A stretch of 64,000 bases of DNA from Argopecten irradians (GCF_041381155.1 NC_091139.1:10788383-10852382), one strand, 5' to 3'; shown: positions 36,101 to 50,149, numbered from the stretch's first letter. Notes: a model not told the origin generated them from the sequence alone. Numbers and translations are program-made.

Positions 36101-36945
36101 TCTCTGATAAGTCAATTCAGAGGAGATCTTATAAACTTAGAGTGACTCAATCCACATAGACTCTGAGAAAATTTGTTTGAGCCTTTGCAAGTGAGCTTAA
36201 AACTTTTGGATCATTATTTGGCATGTGATCACAGATATCTGATATTTTGTCTGCTCGTGTTGCCAGCAGGATTGAAAGGCTACCAAGGTTATTCAAATAC
36301 ATTTCCTCTAGTGGGTTTGCAAAACAAAATTAATCTGTATAAACTAAAAGCAAAGTAATCAATTTCATATTACCAAGATGTCTTGAGAAGTATTCATATG
36401 AGCTAGTACTTAAATCCATTGGGGACTTAATTTATTTTTTGTCAAGATATAAAATTTCTCATTAAAGATATTGTTTGTTGTGAACAATGGCAGAGCGGTA
36501 CAAAATATCAATTCAGAGATGAATTCACATCATAAACATTAAGAACACTTTGATATTAGCAGTGATGCCAGACTTATGAGTGTTTAATATGACTGGCAGA
36601 CATTTCATTGCCTCTTGTCAAGTTATGACAAGTTCATCTCCAGCATTAGTTCTCAGACAAGTACCAAAGAATTAATACTAAAAAAATATAAAAGGATTTC
36701 CTTGGTCATGTTGCTATGGAGACCAGGATTAATTCTGATGTTCAATGACATGAAATCACTAAGTGATAGCTAGCCATATATGTATGTAATGTATATTTCC
36801 TGGTGGGATATATTGGTATATCTTCTTGCACTGATAACATTAAAATGTAATTGTACATATATTGATGTCACTAATTTATCTGCTGTATCATGTGTTGTTC
36901 TTTACATTGAAATAATTCCATTAGATTACAATTGATTTTTGATGA

Positions 36946-37410
36946 AGTGAGCTTATGTCATGATGCGTCGTCCGTCTTCAGTCCGTCCCGTCTCCGTCAA
37001 CATTTAATTTAAATCGCTACTAGTAATAGAGTTCTGCATGGATTGTGACCAAATTTGGCCACAAACATCCTTGGGGGAAGGGGAATAGTACTTGTATAAA
37101 TTTTAGCTCTGACCCCACGGGGGCAGGAGGGGAGAGGCCCAATAGGGGAAATAGAGGTAAATCCTATAAATCGCTACTTGTCCTAGAGTTCTACATGAAT
37201 TGTAACCAAATTTGGCCACAAATATCCTTGGGGGAAGGGGAACAGAACTTGTATAAATTTTGGCTCTGACCCCCCGTGGGCAGGAGGGGCGGGGCACAAT
37301 AGGAAAATAAGAGGTTAATATTCAAATTCCTTCAGAAAAGAAACAATGAACCTGTATTCAGAACATGACTTGACATTACAAACCAGGTGAGCGATACAGG
37401 CCTCTTGTTT
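36946..37410 (+). repeat. interspersed repeat ending gcctcttgttt, copy 1
   Basis: It begins agtgagcttatgtcatgatg, runs through cgtcgtccgtcttcagtccg and ends caggtgagcgatac then ggcctcttgttt. Inside, a block of about 157 bp (aaatcgctact ... ccttgggggaagg) occurs twice in tandem. The same ending is found at 60957. Confidence 0.65.
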
Positions 37411-37437
37411 TGAAACACTATACAGTTAAACCAAATC

Positions 37438-37735
37438 TTGATTCCTCCTTTCCTGTCTTCTTTTCTAGTTCTTCTTCCTCTCTTCATTTTTCTGCCTTCA
37501 TCCATCCTTTCTTTCTTTCCTTTTTGGTTCCACCCAGCCTCCCTACCTCCCTTCTTTCTTCCTTTGGTTTTCTCTCTTCTTCCCTTTCCTCCTCAGCTTT
37601 CCTTGCTCTCTTTCTTCCTCCACCTTTCCTTCTGTTTCTTTCTTCTTTCTTCCTTCCTAGTTCGATCCACTTTCACTGTAAATTTTCTTTCTTTCCTCCT
37701 TTATTCTTCCCTTCATTCAATTTCAGGTATAGACA
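37438..37735 (+). repeat. polypyrimidine tract of about 300 bases
   Basis: The plus strand is almost wholly C and T. The open frames across it read as Ser/Phe/Leu low-complexity sequence and are not genes. Such tracts can form triplex DNA. Confidence 0.75.
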
Positions 37736-37774
37736 TTTTAAATTATAAAACACCAACAGCATTAACACTATATT

Positions 37775-38030
37775 CTTAAGATTCCCGGGGCTACTATCAC
37801 TGCTTTTATATCAACTTCTGGACTTTGCCATAGCAAATTTAAAGGCAGTTCAAGAGAAAAAAACTGACCAATCAGGCAATCACAGGCCTAAGGAGACTTC
37901 CTTTGAAGATTACAGAGAGTGATGCCCATATTTAATTCTTTTGATGTACATCAAAGGACCAGACTACCTATCTCATTTGTGGGTGCACACAAAGCCTTCA
38001 GTAGTTGCTATGACATAGATCAGGGGTGGA
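37775..38030 (+). repeat. interspersed repeat ending caggggtggata, copy 1
   Basis: It starts attcccggggctactatcac and ends gatcaggggtggata. It aligns with the reverse complement of 39963-40247 through catcaaagaaccaaact-like words, catagcaa and cacaggcct. Confidence 0.55.
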
Positions 38031-38200
38031 TACAGTGTTCTCCTTGGTGGTTTTTTTCCTACTGGTCCTAAGGACCAGCTGACCCTTAAAGTTACTGGTC
38101 CTGACTGAAAGTTACTGGTCCTTACAAAGTTACAATTCATCCTTGTAGTTTTATAATTACTGGCAAAGTAATAGTTTTACTAACAAAATATATCAGCATG
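38031..38200 (+). repeat. short internal repeats of actggtcc
   Basis: actggtccta, actggtcctga and actggtccttac follow in close order (38050-38125), with reverse words ggaccagct at 38071 and near 38490. It is probably part of a repeat joined to the one before it. Confidence 0.35.
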
Positions 38201-39305
38201 CCGGATAAATATCGTAGGCTCTCAACAAAGTTGACTGAAAACCAGATTATTACAAAAAGTTTTGTACAATTTGAATTTCGATCTTTCTACAATTCTACCG
38301 CCATCTTTGTTTTGTATATCTTCTATATGGAAGTTGACAGATCGCCAACTGTCAATCAAACCGCACGTGACTTTGCATTTTGTATTGTGTTTGCTACGAT
38401 GTTTGCTCCGACATTGAATAGAAACACGTGCGTTTGTGAATGCGAGGCGTGGCTATATTACACCTGGCAATCGGTCAGTTGCTGGTCAAAGGACCAGCTA
38501 CATGGTAAAAATTGTCTACCCAACTATAAAGTTGTCGATCACGGGCAGACGGACAGACGTTAAATTCAAACGCTGGGATATAAGGTCAATGATAGTACTA
38601 ACCCCCCCGGAATATCGAGGATGTATTTACATTTGCATGTTTGCATGAAGAACACCTTAATCACGCTATAGTGATCATGACGTCGACAGTTATAACAAAT
38701 GTACATGTGATTACACATAGATTCACTTACATTAAGGAAGTAACACTGACCAAGACAACAGAGGTATATGCACTGTATACAGATGTATTCCAAGTACTTA
38801 ATCAGTGTCATCATCTAATTAGCATATTCATCACCTAATTAATGTCCATAATGTTGTACATTAACATCTAAATATTACCATTGTTGTTAACATGCACACC
38901 TGCTATACACTTTTAACTTTTTGTTGTAAAATGTCTTACAATGAATAACAAGTTCCAAAAGCATGTACAATCAACATAATATTAATAATTATAACCTTCA
39001 TGAAAACAACAGAATGAAACCTACAGTGGGTGATTGAACTTTTTCTTTTCAAACAATTTGTGCCATTGTTTTTGTAAAAAAATTGACATTATGTGCATGT
39101 ATTGTTGTAAATTAGGCTAAATTTTAGCTAAATTATAGTTTAGTTTGTGATTTAAATGTAATTTGTTAATGTTTTGATAGATGATAAGGTAGATTTTAGA
39201 GAGTAGTTTTTTATCAATTTAATTCAAACATTTAAACCCAAATAGTTGTAATTGAATCAATGTTAAAACTCTAGTAAAGTTTGCTTTGGTTTGTTTTTGT
39301 TTTAG

Positions 39306-39447
39306 ATACAACAGCCGGGGGACATTTTGATAGTGGAGAAAAGTCAAAGTACCTGGAGAAAAATCATCAATCTTAGGATATCACAACCTGGCAAATTTGT
39401 TATTGGGTTGCTGAATTTGCAAATTAGAGATGGAAGAATAAAAATGG
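39306..39447 (+). CDS. candidate internal coding exon
   Basis: A strong acceptor (ttggtttgtttttgttttag) is followed by an open frame in phase 0: IQQPGDILIVEKSQSTWRKI, then INLRISQPGKFVIG, ending at RIKM before the donor atg/gtaaga. The phase matches the candidate exon ending at 34107, so the two could be joined across the minisatellite. I recognise no domain. Confidence rests only on the clean acceptor, the donor and the open reading frame. Confidence 0.28.
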
Positions 39448-39732
39448 TAAGATTGTTGGACTTCTTAACCACTTTCACATGGACGAAGGTTAAACAGTCA
39501 TATGATTCACATACAACACCTGTGTCTACAACCTTTAGATGACCTTGGTACATACGAGGAAAAATTTTAATATTATCAATATGTAGAACAGTACATGTTT
39601 ATTTTGATCAAATTTAAATCCATAGGTAACATATGTTGTGAGTGTAAATGTGTACAGACTACTATATAAACATAATATCAGCTAATATTAGTGATTGCTT
39701 AGATTGAGAACAGTATATGGTACATTTTCTAG

Positions 39733-39965
39733 GACAATTTTCATAGTGGAGTTGTTAGGGTGATCACATTCTCGATATTCCAGGGGTTACTATCACTGTC
39801 ATTATATATAGTCAATTTTCATAGATGAGTTGGTAGGGTGATATCACATTTTCAATATTCCAGGGGTTACTATCACTGTCATTATAGTCAATTTTCATAG
39901 TGGAGTTGTAAGGGTGGTCGCATTCTCGATATTCAAGGGGTTAATATCACTGTCATTATATATCC
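39733..39965 (+). repeat. three tandem units of about 78 bp
   Basis: Each unit has caattttcata, gagtt, aggg, gatattcca and ggggttactatcactgtcat. The units look like repeated end fragments of the element that follows. Confidence 0.75.
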
Positions 39966-40247
39966 ACCCCTGTACTATGTCATAGCAATACTGAAGGATC
40001 AGTGTTTTAACAACAGATAATCAGGGAGTTTGGTTCTTTGATGTACATTAAAAGAATTGAATAAGGTACTCTGTAATGTGATTGATTGTTTGGTAGTTGG
40101 ACGGTGCTCTTCCTGTTGTCTTCAATGTAAATTTCTGTAGGCCTGTGATTTGTCAGTTTAATCTCCTGAATTTCCTTCAGTTTTATTCTGAGATAGTCTA
40201 GCAGTGGCTATAACAACAGTGAAAGTAACCCCTGGAGTATGGAGGAT
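39963..40247 (-). repeat. interspersed repeat ending caggggtggata, copy 2 (reverse)
   Basis: It reads atccacccctgtactatgtc at the left and gaaagtaacccctggagtat at the right. It is the reverse-oriented relative of 37775-38030. Confidence 0.55.
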
Positions 40248-40437
40248 AGGGTAATGGTGGTATATGTTAAGTAACTAAAAATGAGCAAGTTCTGGAGAAA
40301 TAAATATCAAAGTAGGTAATTTAAAATATCCTCAAAAAGATGAACACCAAGAAGACAGATGATCCACATATCCCAAATATTATTGAATGATTTTCTTTCA
40401 TCAAAATATCTTTATATTACCAGGTTTACTTGTATAT

Positions 40438-40615
40438 AATACAGTAAAACATGTTCATAACGAGCACACTTGAACAAATTATGGTTATAACCTAGTAATG
40501 TTAATTCCCCTCAATGTTCTTATAAGATGTCTGTATTTTGTGTATACAACCTATGCTTATAAGAAGTGATTTTGTTGGTCCCCAGAGTTTCTTTTTAACC
40601 ATGATTTACTGTATT
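40438..40615. mobile_element. small inverted-repeat element of about 178 bp
   Basis: atacagtaaaacatgtt at the left and aaccatgatttactgtat at the right are imperfect inverted repeats. The interior has no coding frame. The end sequence resembles that of the repeats at 7319 and 50312. Confidence 0.5.
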
Positions 40616-41648
40616 GATCATTTTTTTTTATTGAATTTTTATCTTTACATGCATAGATTTTGTTCATAAAAAATATACATAAGTGATATAAAAAAAACTA
40701 TGATGTTTGAACTGACATTAAGGAACTGTCGATGATGTCTGACCGACATATATAATTAGGACAGTCAAGGTCATACTTTAGTTGTACGTACTGCAGGTAA
40801 GTAAGGACATCGTACCTGAGATCCAGGCACTTAGTCCAATCAAACATGACCAGGTAGTCATGTACTTCTACAGGTGTAGAGTACTATTTGATACGGCTGA
40901 GTGATTCGCTACCGTAGTTAATTACAGGTACATTCAATCAACCGTGTCTAGACTCTCTCTCTACACGTGTTTCATGTGATAACCTGTGTATTAATTTATG
41001 ATAATGATCAAGATAATGTATTCAGAAACTGACCACTGGACTCTGTCCACATGCCGGACATGACCGTCCATCTAATTTTCAAGAGTCAGTGAAATGTGAC
41101 TCTCTTTGTTAACAGAAATAAAGTCGATCAATCTTAGATTTAACATTGGGATCACAAAAGCTTTAGGGTCAGTCTAAACCGCAGGTGGGTGGCTAACAGG
41201 TGAGATATTGCTATCTAATAGGGAAGTAGGTCCATGATCTCGGTCTCGGTCGCCAGTGTAAGATGAGGCAGGATCCGGATCCATATCTTACCCTTTAAAA
41301 GATCTAATTCACTTAACATCCAGAAGTGAACATCATCCTGAAGATTCAGTAAATGATTATTTAAGGTGTTACATGTTTCTTGAAGAGTCTATGTGATTTG
41401 GAGATTTACTATGAAAAGGTGTTGAAATTTGGAAGCTGTTGAAATTTGGAATCTATCATCATGAGTTGATTGGTTAAAATTTTCTGATAAAATGGATTCT
41501 TGAATTCTTATGTGTTGATTCTGGCATCATTGAAAGCCAGTGGATTACACTGCAGGGTTTGGGCTTTGAGCAAGATGAAACTTTTTATGTTTTCCTGGAT
41601 GTATGAAAGTTTTAAGTTTTTCATGGATTATGTAACGGTTCCAGATCA

Positions 41649-41760
41649 GGTCAATCCTAGCTCATTTGGTAGAGCATTTTGGGTATAATGTTCAGAGGGT
41701 CCTTGGTTCAAATCCAGATCTGGCCATGCATTTTTCCACTCCAGCTACATTTGTTAATAT
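41649..41760 (+). mobile_element. tRNA-derived SINE, copy 2 (diverged)
   Basis: A box TAGCTCATTTGG at 41658 and B box GGTTCAAATCC at 41705-41715 stand in the same order and spacing as in the copy at 7878. The same ending agatctggcc is followed by the shared tail catttttccactccagctac. Confidence 0.65.
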
Positions 41761-42726
41761 GGAAAAAAATCAAATTTTGGAATATAGATATAGGTATATT
41801 GCTTTGTGTTATGAAGAATTCTCCCAGATTACAGATTCTATTTTGAATGCTGGGAAGACATTTAATATTCTTATAATTAAATATGATCTCAGACAGGGCA
41901 AAGATTTATGAACATAGGAGAATCAAATGCTGTAAACATGGATATTTTCTCATTATTTCCTCATAGTCAGCTTTCAAACTGTTTGCAGTGTACCAATTTT
42001 TGTGTTTTTAAAATGTTTGTACATGATAATATAATCATGCATTTTTTGCATCTGGATACACCATTCGCAGAGATTTAAAGAAAGTTAAAAAAAAAAAAAA
42101 GTAATAATTAAGTCAGGTTACCGTAAGAAAAATGTATGAAAACTTTCTTAATAGATAAGAAGACTGCTGTTTCCGATAGAAATCCTTACAATAACACTGA
42201 TGATCCACAACAACAGTGACAGGGGATTCAGTCACAGAGACAGTATACCTCTCGCTTGGTCGAGTTACCAAAGGGGACGGCTTTATTCAAACTCGGTGAC
42301 TCGGACTTGTCTGCAATAATCTGTATTGACAAAGTGGTATTGGGTATTCATGGCCTGGACCTGTTTGTAAGGCATGTAGCAGCTAGGCCTCGGTGTATCT
42401 CGTTGTAGTAACAATACTCCCCATCAGTTGTACAATCCAAGCGTAACTTTCGATATTCAACAAATTTTTTTATGTCCTGCTGACGACCAGGGAGTTTTCG
42501 ATCGGTAATTTCTATAGTAGATTCATAGGACACCAGTACGTATTAAGGACCTAGAGTGATGTGCACACCTATGTGTTCGATACGTGTAAATAATTTGCAT
42601 TGACTTTCATCATTTGATGGAATGTTACCGCTTGAGTAGTCAGGCCGAATGGTATGCGTATACATGCTGAAGCTGAATTTGATTGTGACTGCTAATCTGT
42701 TAATCTAGTTTTCGTTTGTGTTTCAG

Positions 42727-42998
42727 CTGTACGACAGCGGGTGAAGTGGTGAGACTATATACCCCAGTGTCACTTAAGTTTCTTTGTCGGGACCGAGGAC
42801 AGTTAATGGCTATTTAAGGAGGAAATCTCGCACGAATTGGTGGTCTGACAACTGGTCGTATGAAAACCTAAACACTAAGTGTTGTCCACTTTGATGTACC
42901 GTGCGACTGGACAATAACAACAGTACTGTATGGATTAAGGTCGGAGCAGTTTTTGGTGGCAGCGGTTGAGACTTTTTCACCAGCGTCCACAGTTGGAG
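42727..42998 (+). other. candidate non-coding (5' UTR) exon
   Basis: A strong acceptor (tttcgtttgtgtttcag) and a strong donor (ggag/gtaggtag) bound 272 bases with stops in all plus frames. The block and its upstream 500 bases carry more CpG and GC than the flanks. It could be a 5' UTR exon of a plus-strand gene, conceivably the one whose signal-peptide exon lies at 63122. No transcript evidence is available. Confidence 0.25.
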
Positions 42999-42999
42999 G

Positions 43000-45900
43000 T
43001 AGGTAGAAACCATTGATATTTTTCTGTTGTTTGTGATTTTATGTCGGTCATCCTTTATACAGTGTATCAATTTAAACTTCTTTTAATTCTTGAAACATTT
43101 TCTGAATGTACTACATAGTCATCTGCCGCGCCAGCATGATTTAGCTTTTGATATATGGGTGTATCACAAATCCATGCTGGAAAAAATCAACAAAGTGATT
43201 TGTGAAATGGAGATAAGACATTTAAAGTGTATCTACTCAGTAACAATTTACAATTTCTCAGTATTTTAATTTGATCCATGATGCTGTAGCTGAAATTGCA
43301 TGACTACTGAAGATTCAGATCTCTTTGTGGATTTACATATCCATGAAAATCAGAAAACAATATAAGAAACTTGTAAAAGTTTGAAATTTCTATGTATTTG
43401 ATCTACATATGTACAATGTATTCCTGAATGATGTATTTGCTGTCTGTCTAAGGAAGACAGGCACAAATTTAGCTGCGTTTAGTTTAAAGATGTTTACATT
43501 GCTGCCATTCATCATCTGATATTGACTAGAATGAAAATGGCATTTTTACCGTGTCGGTCGGAATGCTCCATCCATTTATAACCCAAGTAGGTTTATTGTA
43601 AGACTAGAAAACACATCAAACATTCTGATGTTTAAATTGGAACTGGACAGATCATAAAAAAGATATACATATTGTGTACTTAAATGTAGTCTTGGAAATG
43701 CCGCTGGCTGGCAAACACAAGGAGAGGAAGGTCAATATTGTTTTAAACCTGAATACTGTATATTACCTTCACTCTTTAAAACAACATCAGTGTGTCTGCT
43801 CTATGATATAATGTTGTAATATTTTGTAATATTTCTCTATATTCCTCAAAAGTTGATAAGTTTCCTCATGCAACTTTAAAGTTTAGCAGAGGCACTGCTT
43901 TATACAAATATCTTTAAAAATAAACTGTTATCCCATAAAGATTGTCCATTGAATAGCAATAACAATCTTATATAAATCCCTGCTTGTAATTTTCAACTCC
44001 TTGAGGAATTAAAGGCATATCCTTCAACCATTTGGTATTTGTGAGTTATCTCCCTTAATGATTTTACTGATAGTTCAGATAATGTATAAGTTAATTGTCT
44101 CCTTCAATGATTCAAACAATAGTTCACAAAGTACATGGACTACCAGACAAAATAAAAAAGATTTGATTTTTTTTTTATTATAAATCAGCAGAACTATTAA
44201 GCAGTTTGATTAAAATTCAAAATATGCATTTTTTTGTGGTTAATTCTATTTTCATATTGTCATTTAAAGTAATCGTTTTGAAATTAGGGAGATTTATCGT
44301 TTACTGTTTGATAAAAATTCTTTTGTACTCCGGTTTTATCAGATGAAATTTATGGAAATTGTAATTACAAGTACAATTTATTTTACCACATCTGTTTTCT
44401 AACTCAATCAATATTTTATCACAAGTGAAATCATTTTCCTCTCGGTCAAAAAATATTTAGTAGGTGCTTGGAGAAGATGAAAGGGATTTCCCATCAGCTA
44501 TAGATTTATCCATACAGACAAAGTGAATTGTGTATTAAGGGGAGACAATCAGGTTGGTGTTTCATTAGATTTATAAATGTGTTTATTATCATTTGAGTTA
44601 CAAATTTTGAAATCTTTAATAGCATGGATAGCTTTTACCAGTATTTTGATTCAATTAAGATATAACAATTTAACAGTTAAAATTTGGAAAATGAAATGGA
44701 CAATGTAGTTTTGATTTTCTAAATAGACTTATAATGTTACCATAACTGAATCATTCTATTGTTGAAAATGAAATGACTCATTTAAACTGTGATGGTAGAA
44801 TCTAAAATAAAAGGAATAGTTATTAATATTATTTAGCTCATTCTAAGTGCTTTAAATTTTCATTTTCAAAATTACAGTAAAAAAAGGAAGAAGATCAATT
44901 GAATTGTTTATTATTCTTCATATTGCGACTTATTTCATTTAGAAAACTGTTTTCCACATTTTGATTTTCACATAAACTTATATTATGAATATGATATGAA
45001 CTTATATGGCTGCCGCCAAATATGGGTTTTATTTTAGAAATCCTGAGCTCAATTTGTTGTACAAAATGTTTGAATTTGCGAACAGCATTTTGTAACTAGA
45101 GGTCAAATAAATTGTGAAAATCAGCTTGTGGATTATGAAAAAGAATTTTTGATTGGCAATGGGTTAAAATAGTATCAGATTGGAAATCAAATGGTGCTGA
45201 ATTTTTAGCCCTGAATGCTGGCAAAGGAAGCCAAAGTTTGGCCCCAAAGACAGCCCAGCCACTGAGTCCTGCATCCAGAGCCGTTTTCATGCAATTATGT
45301 TGTTTGACTGGTTGGACCTTGTTGTTAATTCATTTATGAATTAAAGACGGATCTGATTTTATATTGTTTTCAAATGAGCCTTGACAGGCCTAGGCCAAAC
45401 TGCAGGTCCATCAGGATTTATACTTGAAATAATTACTTTAACAAACAGTCAAATTGGTTGTTCCAAATAAACAAAAACGGCCATGTTCTACAAAAGTACA
45501 AATGTACTTTGATACATGGAGGCAAGAGCAGTATGTGTCTTTCAGATATTTATAGTTTTCCGTGAGATAGAGTTCAGTTCTAGTGCATTAATTTGCCCAA
45601 GGCTTATAGTGCTGTAGTAACACCTTCTAGTCTTATGAGTAAAAGTTATACATCAGTTTCAGAAATTGATTTTGAAGACTACATAGATACAGAAACTATA
45701 CCAGATACATACCCCCCTCTACTCCAGCCTGGGACAATAAAGTCATTGTATATTGTATAGGTTCTACACACTTGTACTTGGAAATTCATAGCCAATGAAT
45801 ATCAATATCTCGTGTCATTTTTCTCCTTTTCTTACCCAAAAATCCATATTTAGCACATAAATCATTGTTTATTGTATATCATATATGCTGTGTATAGGTA

Positions 45901-48900
45901 CTAGCTACATACTTATAGGGCTCAACTGTACAGATAAAGTTGCACATCTGGCCATGCTCGAGACTGAAAAATTCTTTCCTTGTACATGGTGTCTTTTGAA
46001 TGAAGATAGATGATGTTTTTGTCAATATGTGAATGATCCGGTATGTAATATATATAATCTGCAACAAAAATGTGAAATCCTATAGTTTCTTCTAGCAGGA
46101 CGTTTTCTCACTTATTTGGGAATGAGTCCAATTCCTCATTATATTGGTGAATGCGAGAAAGAACATTTACAAAGTCAACTACAATTTTGGGAAATTCAGA
46201 TAAATTCTTTAAAGATGATTAATTTCGATGGAGACTGCAGGGCCCAATTTTGGCCCCAGAAGAGCCCATACCTTAGCATCATAGCATCTAGAAAGCAGAT
46301 CATGTTGAGTGCACTTACAGGGAAAATAATCCATGGGTCTGGAAACGAAATGTTTTAATTTAGTGAACAAATATTAAGTCCAGTGTAATATGATAAAGAA
46401 ATATCTGTAATTTCTAGTCATGAAAGCCGTTATCTGAAAGCAATGAAAAAAGTGGTAGCCATTTTAAATCAACACAGTTTTGATCTTCAAATTTGATATT
46501 AACCTTAAGATGATTTTTTGTTGTTTAGCTCAGAAGGTGGAAGTGCATTTACAAAGAGTTATTAAAAGTCAAAGCAAATATGGCTTATTGATTGTTTTTG
46601 TTTGTATTTTGTACTGAGAGTTTGGATATGAATATTTTAATATTTTCTCTATATACTGTAGTTCTTTGGGGTTGTTCAATTACGCAACATAAAAATTATA
46701 GTTTTCTATAGCTAAGCTATAAAACACATCATTTTTAAACCATTGACTATGTAGGTTCTGTTACATGATTGTGATGTATGTGATCGCGGAATTCCTATGA
46801 TATAAGAATGTCTGAAAAATAGGATTATAAAACCTCGGAGAGTCGTCGCGCTCTCCCGTTTCTGTGTATCCAATGACACCCGCCGTCTGTGATATGGACA
46901 GAGGATAACTATCGAACTGATTGATTAGAAAAAGAACACTAACGCATGTGTTTTCTTATCATTGTAATGGGCGACCAAACATTTGTCCAATCCTAGGTCT
47001 GATAACTTCGATACCAGACGATAAAGGGCCAGAACGGTAACTAGGGGCGCAGATGTAACCGGTCGGTAAATCACGGTCAGAGATTGGGTTTCAGATAAAT
47101 GTCCTCGATGTGTTATATATCAGGCGAACGGTTTTAGATAAATGTCTTGTTTGGTACTGTAACAGAGGACGTGGAGAAACATTGGTCATGTCCAGCAGCT
47201 GATAGTTAGGATTAGATTCAGAGATATGGTTGTTTATGATAAAGAGGTTCTCAATAAATAAATCGTTAGATGTTTATAGTTACAGATAAATATTAGTGAT
47301 AACAAATAGTGAATGATAAATAAGATTTTTAAAAAATGAAAATGCCAAATAAAGGGTCACTGAGCTCCAAAATGACCTCTGGACATGAATAGGTTCAGGG
47401 GTCACCTGATGCTTGGTAACATACTCACCAAGATGGTCTGGTTCGATTCCCCAATCAAACGTTAAAAGGTACAGCCCTCAGATCACATAGCTACCTGACC
47501 ACATGAGTATCTGCATGTACTCTTGTTTCATATAACCATTGTGGTTTTCTTCAAGGCTAAAATTATTGATTTATTTAAGCTATAATGTACGTAATTTGTT
47601 ATGCAATTATATAATAGATATTTTTTTGTTGTCATTGATGTGAAGATTTACTTTTAAAGAAAGAAATCTGGTTTAGACAAGTTTTCAGCTATTAAATGTG
47701 TTTTGTCCTTTCTTAGACTGTTCAGAACCGAGTTGGCTTTTTTTATTGTTGGAAGATCTCCACGTTCTTTGTATTGTTATCCCGTCCCAGCGTGTCGTCC
47801 GTCTGCTCGGCCTGAATCACCCTCTCTCTCCCATTTATTATGTGTCAGCAGTAGTGATTATGTCATCAGGCCCAACAAAGCATTAGCATCGAATAAAACC
47901 AGGATGTCTAACTACGACGGTCTGACAATACCCAGGATGTCACGATCCCCACAGCTCGCTAAAGCATCAGCCTTATCTTTTCAGGAAATGCTTTCTATTT
48001 AAAATTCGTAATTTATTCCGCAAAAATTAAAAAAATATTAAAAATCTATAGAAATATAAAAAAAAATAGAACTACGTTTGCGTGTTCATGTGATGATAGC
48101 TGTCAAGTCCGACCAACAATAACTGCATGCATGACGTTTTTAGTTTTTGTTTTTATCAGTAGAAGAATTATACATGGTTGATCGAATCTTTTGCATATGG
48201 TAAATATTCCCTGTTTATTAAAGATATTCAAATGTGAAGGGGAAATTGAACCAAAGGTGGAAGGAATTTGCTTCCAGGAAACTTGATATAGATTCAAGGA
48301 AGTAATAAATCTATCACCAAATCTTCAAAAAAGAATTATATGCTAAATAGTTAAGTTTTCAGAGTCTATTGCTAAAACCCTAAATTTGACTTATTAACAT
48401 TTATTGACATCTTATTGACATTTAAATGCTTTTAGCTGATCAAGAATCTTGTTTCCATGATATCCTAAAACTTTATGAATGAAAATCCCCATTCCCAACA
48501 CCAAAACCTGATCAACTGAATGAGAATATTTATTTTGACCAAATAATCTGAAATAAAATTGTCAGTTGTTAAACTGACCAAAATTGGTAACCCTAACAGC
48601 AGGGTATTATCTCTAGTTGTGTGTTTTATACTAAAAGTTTATCATTTGATATGCAGTTCCACCATCACTATTATTCATTATCATTATTGCTTGCGACAAC
48701 TGTTACATATTGTTTCTGCCACTCTATCCCAGCGAACCTGAGACGTCCACAGGAGCATGTGTTGACAGTACAGGTGTTTGCTTGACTATGACTTTATGGC
48801 CGGCGTGTCAGGAAACGGTTTACACTCATCAACAGTCGAGGATTCAGGTGCAGATCATATTACATTTTGCAGAAGACATAATTCACAGTCACTTCAACTT

Positions 48901-49700
48901 TTAATTCTGTTAATGGATGCCATTAGGTAGAGTTTCTGGTGTTTAAAATGGCTGAATTTCATTTGTGAAATGACTTTTCATCCATTTTTGGGCTGACTCG
49001 GGATCTGCATCGTAGTTTAATTGACAGAGCATGAGTTGTGATGGCTTTAAAGTCCAATTGATGCTGTTTATGTTCACTTTAGTGCTGCAATATAACGTCA
49101 GTAGAGTTCAATTTAATTTTGTATTTTTGTACTTTTATACTCGGTATTGGACCATCTAGCAGTTATAAGTCTCACTCATATAATCCTGTTGTTTCAGAGA
49201 GAAAATGTACATAGGCCTTTCCTGCTGTTAGATTCTTTTTCAATTATATTAAAATAAAATTTTGTTGAAATTGAAAGGTTCTTGGGTTGTCCCTTTAATT
49301 GTGATCTTTTGTGTGGTTTAAGTTGGTGCCATATAAGTACTTTAATGATCAGGTCATTGAAATGAAAAGTACTGAAAATTATATCTCAATAAAAGGACAT
49401 ACCAAGTTTAGAATATGAGTACCTTAATCCGAGGCTCATTTAATACAGCCCCACAGTTTAGGCTTGTTCTGAAATAGCAGAAAATTGTCCAATTCATACT
49501 TGATCTCAGCCTTATAAAGGTTCACAGGCCTATATTTTAGTAGAACATTGGACCTATCACCACTGTGCCACAACAGCCTTGAGATGGAGGGACTTGTTAG
49601 AATGTCAGATATCAGTTGATTGATTGATGATTGGTGGGTCTTAACATCCTTGTGGTCCTTTTTCTGGTTACAATCGAGCCTAGGACAATCGGATAACACT
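43000..49700. other. gene-poor AT-rich DNA
   Basis: No convincing exon, RNA gene or terminal-repeat element was recognised. A somewhat GC-richer stretch lies at 46820-47230, with several CpG (gagagtcgtcgcgctctccc). Frames of 60-100 codons here lack splice support and have random composition. Confidence 0.4.
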
Positions 49701-49704
49701 TTAA

Positions 49705-50104
49705 AGGCCCACTACCTTTCGAAAGGGCTTTTAATTTTCAAAATGGGAATGTGAAACGAGATCGATAATTTTGTAGAGTTGCAAAAGTTATTAACTTACT
49801 GTTAATACCTCACTTATCATCGCCTTTTGAACAATTTAATTATAATAGATAAAATGTTAATTTTCATTACGCAGGTCGTCTTATGTTTCAATCCGTCGTC
49901 CTAAATACTGTGTGGTAGTTGACTATGACTGCACCAGACGGCAAAACAGTGAAATGACTTCACCGTTTTCATATATTACGCAGGAAATCTTGCATATGTT
50001 CGGTGTTGTAACCTCATATTAGGCCATCGGTATATATATTCTAATATTATTTCAAAATGTTTTTAAGAAACCTTTATATTTTGCTCCGGAAAAGTAGTGG
50101 GCCT
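49705..50104. mobile_element. TTAA MITE family 3 (400 bp)
   Basis: The ends AGGCCCACTACCTTTCG and AAAAGTAGTGGGCCT are inverted repeats, flanked by TTAA at 49701-49704 and 50105-50108. The interior has no coding frame of note. It is the only copy in the window. Confidence 0.75.
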
Positions 50105-50149
50105 TTAACCAACCTTCCACTGTATATTGGTCTTGAGCCGATGGGTAAG

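Noticed and set aside
37410..37779. Frames of 112-113 codons rich in Ser, Phe and Leu
   Set aside because: They are low-complexity translations of a polypyrimidine tract, open in two overlapping frames.
47698..48002. Overlapping frames of 62 and 99 codons
   Set aside because: Two frames are open over the same bases, composition is random, and there is no convincing exon structure.
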